Source: CADCWK01 sp964244115 (GTDB lineage: Bacteria; Chloroflexota; Chloroflexia; Thermomicrobiales; UBA6265). From it: 64,000 nucleotides of DNA. This document shows positions 59,628-64,000 of this stretch, piece after piece. The translations under genes were made by a program, and so were the position numbers. Within the stretch, counting starts at the first letter, position 1, and each line of letters begins with the position of its first letter. The stretch is from NCBI GenBank assembly GCA_964244115.1, contig CAXTHM010000008.1:12039-76038 (forward strand). Direction: 5' to 3'. The notes beneath the pieces were generated by a model. That model worked only from the letters and a program-made list of their open reading frames with translations. It was not told the origin of the DNA and did no database searches.

Positions 59628-60449
59628 GTGACGGGGTTGGCCGGGAAGTGCACAGTGGTCGCGCCGAAGCATCTGGTCGCCTACAACCAGTGCTCGCTCA
59701 AACACCACCTCGCGTTTCGGCGCAAGCTGCGGGGGGATTTCCGGCCGAACTGCTCCATGGCCGAGGGCAACGCCCTCCATCAGGTGATGCGGCGCTGGTT
59801 CCGCTCGACCAGCGACTGGCGGGCCGGCGCCGACCCGGCCGTGATCTCCCGCTGGCTGCGGGAGGAGCTCGACGAGAGCCACTACCAGGTGCCGACCGAG
59901 CACCTCTCCGCGATGCGGACCGTCGCCGACCACGCCGCCTGGTGCCTGGACCAGATCCCGTCCGACGTCGCCGTGCGCCTGTCCGAGCGGGAGCTGCAAG
60001 CGGCGCCGGTCCGGATCGGCGACCGCCCGGTCCGCTTCCAGGCCCGGGTCGACCTCATCGTCCAGCACCCCGACGGCGAGATCGAGCACATCGACTTCAA
60101 GACCGGCGGCCCGCAGGAGGATCACTGGATCCAGCGCGGCGTCGAGCGGCTCGTCGTCGGGGCGGCGCACCCCGCCGACGGGGGCCGGCCCGCGACCCGG
60201 ACGACCACCCTCTACGCCGGCCCGCGTCTCGCCGATTCCCAGTGCCATACCGTCGAATCGTTCCGGTCGACGAAGGCGGAACTCCGCGACCTTGCTCACC
60301 GGATGCTGTCCGATGACGCACCCGCGCCAACGCCATCCGGCCGCTGCGCCTGGTGCGCATTCCGGGACGCCGGCTGCCCGGTCGGCCAATCGCTGGCCGC
60401 CCCAGTCGGTCCCTCGCCCAGCCCAGCGGACGACGGCGAGCCCAGGTGA
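59628..60449 (+). CDS. PD-(D/E)XK nuclease with a four-Cys (Fe-S type) cluster
   Basis: A 273-residue RecB/Cas4-like nuclease. The N-terminal AYNQCSLKHHLAFRRKL gives the first Cys. The nuclease core has MAEGNALHQVMRRWF, the catalytic VRFQARVDLIVQHPDGEIE (Asp) and HIDFKTGG (Asp-x-Lys). The C-terminus has CAWCAFRDAGCP, three more Cys, making a C..CxxC..C arrangement that binds a 4Fe-4S cluster in AddB and Cas4 proteins. No CRISPR or recombination genes are adjacent. The start is GTG 59628, with a possible alternative at GTG 59655. Confidence 0.85.
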   Translation: MTGLAGKCTVVAPKHLVAYNQCSLKHHLAFRRKLRGDFRPNCSMAEGNALHQVMRRWFRSTSDWRAGADPAVISRWLREELDESHYQVPTEHLSAMRTVADHAAWCLDQIPSDVAVRLSERELQAAPVRIGDRPVRFQARVDLIVQHPDGEIEHIDFKTGGPQEDHWIQRGVERLVVGAAHPADGGRPATRTTTLYAGPRLADSQCHTVESFRSTKAELRDLAHRMLSDDAPAPTPSGRCAWCAFRDAGCPVGQSLAAPVGPSPSPADDGEPR

Positions 60450-60470
60450 TGCAACCGAGCGCGATGGGCG

Positions 60471-60580
60471 GTGCAGCCCCCCTCTCCGGGCGCCTGCGGA
60501 GCCGCAGCGCAGCGAGAGCCGCTTCAGCGGGTGAGCGACGCAGGTTCACCCCGGCTGGGGGAGCGGTCTCCTCCGCCACC
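60471..60580 (+). repeat. repeat family A, copy 5
   Basis: Begins GTGCAGCCCCCCTCTCC, has the core TGCGGAGCCGCAGCGCAGCG then AGAGCCGCTTCAGCGGGTGA, and ends CCCCGGCTGGGGGAGCGGTC. The first CAGCCCCCCTC and final GGCTGGGGGAG can pair to close the element. It starts just after the nuclease gene stop. Confidence 0.78.
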
Positions 60581-60613
60581 ACTCCCGTCGATCATCACCA
60601 GCAGGTTACCCGC

Positions 60614-61015
60614 TCATCCCATCTGGTCCAGCCAGTCGAATCGGGATGTTCCGACGTACCCGGCGACGGTGACGACGCCGCAGGGGACGATGAAGACGAC
60701 CTCGACGATCGCGCGGAACCAGAGCGGCGTGGCCGGACCGTAGGTGGCCGGACCGCGGGTGGCCGGCTCACGCCCCACCACGACCGTACGCCGGGCCGCG
60801 AGGACCTCGGCCGGGACCACGGTCACGAGCGGTGCCAGCAGGCAGATCGCCGCCAGCCGGGCCGTCTCCGGGACGATCAGTCCGATGACGCCGGCGATCT
60901 CCAGACGCCGCATCTCCCGCACGATCTGGGGCGGGTTCGGCAGGTCACGCGGCACCATCTGGGTCAGCGCGATTCGGGACCGATCTACGTGCGCCGCCGT
61001 GGCGATCGCGCACAT
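60614..61015 (-). CDS. DoxX-like membrane protein, possibly 5' truncated
   Basis: A 133-residue frame whose sequence matches DoxX-type proteins: QMVPRDLPNPPQIVREMRRL, EIAGVIGLIVPETARLAAIC, LLAPLVTVVPAEVLAARRTV, PLWFRAIVEVVFIVPCG. The usual first helix is only partly present and sequence that could encode it continues in frame upstream without a start codon, so the gene may be cut short at its 5' end. DoxX proteins are small integral membrane proteins linked to redox processes. Confidence 0.6.
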   Translation of the reverse strand: MCAIATAAHVDRSRIALTQMVPRDLPNPPQIVREMRRLEIAGVIGLIVPETARLAAICLLAPLVTVVPAEVLAARRTVVVGREPATRGPATYGPATPLWFRAIVEVVFIVPCGVVTVAGYVGTSRFDWLDQMG

Positions 61016-61093
61016 CGCCGCCAGCCCGCCACGGAGGGCATCGACCCGGGCGATCCCGTCGGCGGGGGCAACGCCCCGAGCAGCCGGGCGACG

Positions 61094-61243
61094 AGCGCGA
61101 TCTGGTTCCCGTCGTTCCAGAACTGGCAGCGCGAGTTCCTCGCCGTCGGCGCCCTCTCCGCCCTGTCCGTCTTGCTGCGGCAGAAGGGATCGCCGGAGTC
61201 GAAGCCCGTCGCCGACCCCAACCGCTCGACCGGGGCGTCCTGA
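61094..61243 (+). pseudogene. C-terminal remnant of a DUF6766-like membrane protein
   Basis: The plus frame reads SAIWFPSFQNWQREFLAVGA, LSALSVLLRQKGSPESKPV and then a stop. The F-x-N-W-x-x-E-F-L pattern followed by a hydrophobic helix and RQ(K/R)GS-x-ESK is the C-terminal end of DUF6766 proteins. The N-terminal helices are missing, and upstream sequence belongs to the oppositely oriented DoxX-like gene. It looks like debris from a rearrangement. Confidence 0.55.
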
Positions 61244-61452
61244 CGGTCGATCCTCGCCTATCCCCAGTCCATCCCTCGTCCATCCCGCACATTGTCCGGC
61301 CCCGACGTTCCTGCTACCGTGCCGGCGTTCGCGGCCACCACCCCTGATGTCCGGCGGCCGTTCGCGGCTGTCCGGCGCTCACGGGGCGGTCGGGCCGGGG
61401 CGGGGATGGCTGCCGCCGGACGGCTGATGGCGGGGAGATGGGGAGAGCGACG

Positions 61453-62046
61453 ATGGGACAGCGGACCGGACCGATCGCGACGACGATCGCAGCGTTGGGC
61501 CAGCGGGCCCGGACGATCATGCTGGTGGCGGCGGTCTTCGCCGCCGGGCTGGGGAGCGCCTCATTCCTGACGGCGGACGCCGCCAGACCGGCCGCGCCGG
61601 CCGGGGCGCAGGCCACGCCCGATATCGCCGCGACGCCGCAGGTGCAGCCGGCGGTCGTCGGCACGCCCGCGGCCGCCAACCCCTGCGAGACGCTCGCCCC
61701 CGGGACTGGCGGGGAGCCGTGGGTCCAGACTGAGCTCTACTTCGGCCGCGGGACGGACGACACCGACAGCGAGATCACTGACGAGCAGTGGCAGGATTTC
61801 CTCGACACCGAGGTGACGCCGCGCTTCCCGGACGGCCTGACGGTGCTGGACGGCTACGGCCAGTTCTTGAACGCGTCCGGCACGATCGCGGCCGAGGACA
61901 GCACCGTCCTGATCATCCTCGCCCCGCTGGACCCGACCGGCGAGACCAGCGCCGCGCTGGACGAGATCCGCGAGGCCTACAAGGTCGCGTTCGACCAGGA
62001 GTCCGTCCTCCGGACCGACACCTACCCGGTCTGCACCGCCTTCTAG
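61453..62046 (+). CDS. exported DUF3574-domain protein
   Basis: A 197-residue protein with a signal peptide (TIMLVAAVFAAGLGSASFLT). After an Ala/Pro linker it has the DUF3574 domain: WVQTELYFGRGTDDTDSEIT, DEQWQDFLDTEVTPRFPDGL, TVLDGYGQF, and VLIILAPLDPTGETSAALDE. The two conserved Cys (NPCETL, YPVCTAF) may form a disulfide. The biochemical role of DUF3574 is unknown. GGAGAG lies five to seven bases upstream of ATG 61453. Confidence 0.85.
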   Translation: MGQRTGPIATTIAALGQRARTIMLVAAVFAAGLGSASFLTADAARPAAPAGAQATPDIAATPQVQPAVVGTPAAANPCETLAPGTGGEPWVQTELYFGRGTDDTDSEITDEQWQDFLDTEVTPRFPDGLTVLDGYGQFLNASGTIAAEDSTVLIILAPLDPTGETSAALDEIREAYKVAFDQESVLRTDTYPVCTAF

Positions 62047-62484
62047 GCACGCGGAGCTCGCAACCGATCGAGCCAGACGATAATCAGGTACCTGCCAACT
62101 GACGCCCCGGTTTCCCTCGCGATCATGCGGAGGGAGCTGGGGTGTCGCCATGTCCACGAAGTCGAGGGCGTTACTGGCCATCTGCTCGCCCGATGACGGC
62201 GCCGGCGATCCGTGTGGGAACAGCTTGATGACTGCCCACCGTCTGGACGCCAGCAATCGTGACCATGGTGACGCCTACGACGATCTATTGACACGATGGC
62301 ACCCATTCTGGATGATCCCGAAACGATGCTCGACGACAACCGGATCCTGGTGCGGCACAGGGGAGTGTCGGCCGTTCTCGCTGACTGACTCGACACCCTG
62401 CGGTGCAACGATGGGAGGCTGTTCGACGTGCGCAATCGTCAGTCGGTCAATGCGACCACGACTCCTCGTCCGTGGGGGCGAAGC
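62047..62484. other. intergenic region, no gene recognised
   Basis: About 440 bases between the DUF3574 gene and the Ala/Ser-rich protein gene. A short plus-strand frame near 62300 (MAPILDDPETMLDDNRILVR) is protein-like but stops after about 30 codons. It may be a small remnant; nothing is certain. Confidence 0.35.
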
Positions 62485-64000
62485 ATGTCGCGGGGTCTTC
62501 TCGCCCTCACGCTGAGCCTCGTGCTCGCCGCCGCGCTGCTTCCGTTTGGGGAACCGGGTCGCTCGGGCCGGTCGGGAGCGTCTTCTGGCGTGAGTGCGCA
62601 GGGGGAACCGCCGACGATCTGTAGCCTGTATCTTGTCATTAGCGATACGGAGATGCCGTTCAACTACTCCGTTCCAGGACCGATCGTCGGAGCGGCTTTC
62701 ACGGTATCCGATCTGAACGGCGTCAGCCGGTATACCGTATTCTCGAATGTAAACGGCGGAGTCTCTCTCGATTTCTCGGATCCGAACGTCACTCCCAGCC
62801 TTCGGTCCGGTGAATCGATTCTCATCACTCAGGTCGCGACGATTCCCGGCTATGGGCTTGGGCTGTTTCCTTATCGCCAAGCATTCGTTCTGGAACGCTC
62901 CTACGCGTCTACCTGCAACATCTCGGCACTCGTCGTAAATCCTCCCGTTGCCGAGCCATCAGGTCAGCCCTCTTTCGAGCCGACCATTGACCCCGACGCG
63001 TCGGCGAGTGCGGCGGCGGACGCGTCGTTTAGTGCTGAAGCATCTGCCTCGTCAGAGGCCGTAGCATCCAGTGACGCACTGGTGTTGGCGTCAGCATCCG
63101 CCGCGGCGGCATCGGCCGGGGCCGATGCGTCGCAGGAAGCCATCGCCTCTGCGAGTGCGGCCACCGAAGCCAGTGTTGCCGCATCGGCATCGGCATCGGC
63201 ATCGGCATCGGCGCGGAACGCCGCCGCGTCAGCCAGCGCTGCCGTCGAGGCCTCCGACAGCGTGGTCGCCAGCCAGCGGGCCTCGGCTTCGGCAGCGGTT
63301 GCATCCGATGCGAGCGCCGCGTCAGCTTCGGCCCAGGTGGCTGCGTCCGAGCAGGCGGTCGCGTCCGAAACGGCTCTGGCGTCGGCTTCCCCAGCCACGC
63401 AGGCTTCGCTGGGCGCCGTTGCCTCAGCGTCAGCAGCCGCGCTGGCGTCCGCGTCGGCGAGCAACGCCGCCGCGTCAGCGCGTGCGGTGGCGTCCAGTGA
63501 AGCAGCTGCGTCCGCTTCGGCATCGGCCAGCGCCGCATCGGCGTCGGACGCAGCAGTGGCTTCGGCCAACGCGGTTGCCTCGGCCAGCGCCTCGATGTCT
63601 GCGGTGAACCAGGCATCGCAAGCGGCCGTGGCGTCTGCGGCAGCCGCCAGTCAGGCGTCGGAGGATGCAGTCGCATCCGCCTCGGCAAGTGCCGCCGCGG
63701 CGGCCGAATCGGCTTCAGCCGTGGCGTCAAACTCCGCGGTTTCTCGGGCTTCCGCCTCGGCGTCGTCAATGGAGGCGGTCAGTTCGGCGTCTGCTGTTGC
63801 TTCGGCGGCACAGGCATCGGCCAGTTCAGCGGCATCCACCGCGGCGGCGGCATCGGTGTCGTCCGTGGCGGCGGCATCGGCGTCGTCCGTGGCGGCGGCA
63901 TCGGCGTCCAGTGCGGTCGAGATGTCACCGTCGGCCACCGCCAGCCCGTCGGCCACCGCCAGCCCGTCGGCCACCGCCAGCCCGTCGGCCACCGCCAGCC
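62485..64000 (+). CDS. secreted surface protein with long Ala/Ser-rich repeat stalk, 3' truncated
   Basis: The frame stays open from ATG 62485 to the window end (at least 505 codons). A signal peptide (LLALTLSLVLAAALLPFG) is followed by a folded domain of about 130 residues with two Cys (ICSLYLVISDTEMPFNYSVP, GGVSLDFSDPNVTPSLRSGE, YASTCNISALVVNPP). From about residue 170 the rest is almost only Ala and Ser with scattered Asp, Glu, Val, Asn and Gln, and ends in SPSATA repeats. Such stalks occur in Ser-rich adhesins that are glycosylated and project the N-terminal domain. The C-terminal anchor is beyond the window. Confidence 0.8.
   Translation, partial: MSRGLLALTLSLVLAAALLPFGEPGRSGRSGASSGVSAQGEPPTICSLYLVISDTEMPFNYSVPGPIVGAAFTVSDLNGVSRYTVFSNVNGGVSLDFSDPNVTPSLRSGESILITQVATIPGYGLGLFPYRQAFVLERSYASTCNISALVVNPPVAEPSGQPSFEPTIDPDASASAAADASFSAEASASSEAVASSDALVLASASAAAASAGADASQEAIASASAATEASVAASASASASASARNAAASASAAVEASDSVVASQRASASAAVASDASAASASAQVAASEQAVASETALASASPATQASLGAVASASAAALASASASNAAASARAVASSEAAASASASASAASASDAAVASANAVASASASMSAVNQASQAAVASAAAASQASEDAVASASASAAAAAESASAVASNSAVSRASASASSMEAVSSASAVASAAQASASSAASTAAAASVSSVAAASASSVAAASASSAVEMSPSATASPSATASPSATASPSATAS
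63840..64000 (+). repeat. tandem repeats at the end of the Ala/Ser stalk
   Basis: Two kinds of tandem units: a 24-bp unit (GCGGCATCGG[T/C]GTCGTCCGTG plus GCGG, three copies around 63846-63912) and an 18-bp unit (CCGTCGGCCACCGCCAGC, four copies from 63929 to the end). They encode the AASASSVA and SPSATA peptide repeats and may vary in number between strains. Confidence 0.85.

Noticed and set aside
62964..63992. Minus-strand frames rich in Ala/Asp opposite the Ala/Ser stalk
   Set aside because: They mirror the repetitive composition of the plus-strand gene, which has the signal peptide and folded domain.

Overview
The window is high-GC chromosomal DNA with a codon bias to match. It looks like a Gram-positive-type bacterium, most likely a member of the Chloroflexota close to Thermomicrobia. 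This placement is an inference from gene content: many Tat- or Sec-exported proteins with Ala/Thr/Pro-rich tails, several PQQ-type beta-propellers, one LPxTG-type anchor, MmpL-like transporters, PIN-domain toxins and RES/Xre genes, and no outer-membrane proteins. No rRNA, tRNA or CRISPR array was recognised. A run of 10 Ns (52647-52656) marks an assembly gap.

Layout. 1-2.4 kb: the end of a bacterial PH-domain protein, a SnoaL-like protein, and a lower-GC two-gene PIN-domain module. 2.8-13.4 kb: an exported-protein region on the minus strand, with two paralogous quinoprotein-like propellers (one fused to a complete cupredoxin), a GerMN/Gmad2 protein, a membrane-anchored protein, an HYR-domain protein and an LPxTG-anchored protein. 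13.7-21.3 kb: a response regulator, a flavin/PNPOx-like protein, a small membrane protein, an MMPL transporter, a PAS-PAS-GGDEF-EAL protein and a small membrane protein. 21.4-24 kb: a decayed CsbD-like gene, an RHH antitoxin beside a frameshifted MazF-like toxin, and an anchored lipoprotein-like protein. 24.5-29.3 kb: another exported propeller, a Tat-exported protein of unknown family, a HAD hydrolase and a MerR-type regulator. 29.4-33.4 kb: an ExeA-like ATPase with degenerate nucleotide motifs, and a large winged-helix/DnaA-N-like protein with iteron-like repeats inside its gene and inverted short repeats on either side. 33.8-42.9 kb: an MBL hydrolase, EamA transporter, a lower-GC pair (secreted protein; membrane-tethered Mrr-like nuclease), an MFS transporter, VOC protein, class A beta-lactamase-like serine hydrolase, and a RES toxin with a divergent Xre/ParS-type antitoxin. 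43.3-47.6 kb: MMPL transporter plus its TetR regulator with two palindromic operators, and PPK2. 47.7-51.9 kb: a frameshifted GT39-like membrane glycosyltransferase, a shortened MauE-thioredoxin hybrid, a small Cys-rich exported protein, and a divergent ECF-like sigma factor. 52-57 kb: a Gfo/Idh/MocA oxidoreductase, a second copy of the unknown Tat-exported family, an internally deleted methyltransferase, another decayed gene and a zinc-ribbon membrane protein. 57.3-62 kb: a PIN/HTH toxin-antitoxin operon, MBL hydrolase, a PD-(D/E)XK nuclease with a four-Cys cluster, a DoxX-like gene, a DUF6766-like remnant and a DUF3574 protein. 62.5 kb to the end: a secreted protein with a very long Ala/Ser-rich repeat stalk that runs off the window.

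Themes. Much of the content is cell-surface or exported. Several toxin-antitoxin loci are present, and gene decay is frequent (at least six broken genes). Two interspersed repeat families are visible by eye: a ~100-125 bp structured element (five copies, mostly next to gene 3' ends) and a ~35 bp hairpin repeat (four copies, in two inverted pairs). The most unusual items are the quinoprotein-cupredoxin fusion, the initiator-like gene with internal iteron-like repeats, the divergent RES/Xre pair, the MauE-thioredoxin hybrid with its Cys-rich neighbour, and the uncharacterised Tat-exported paralog pair.
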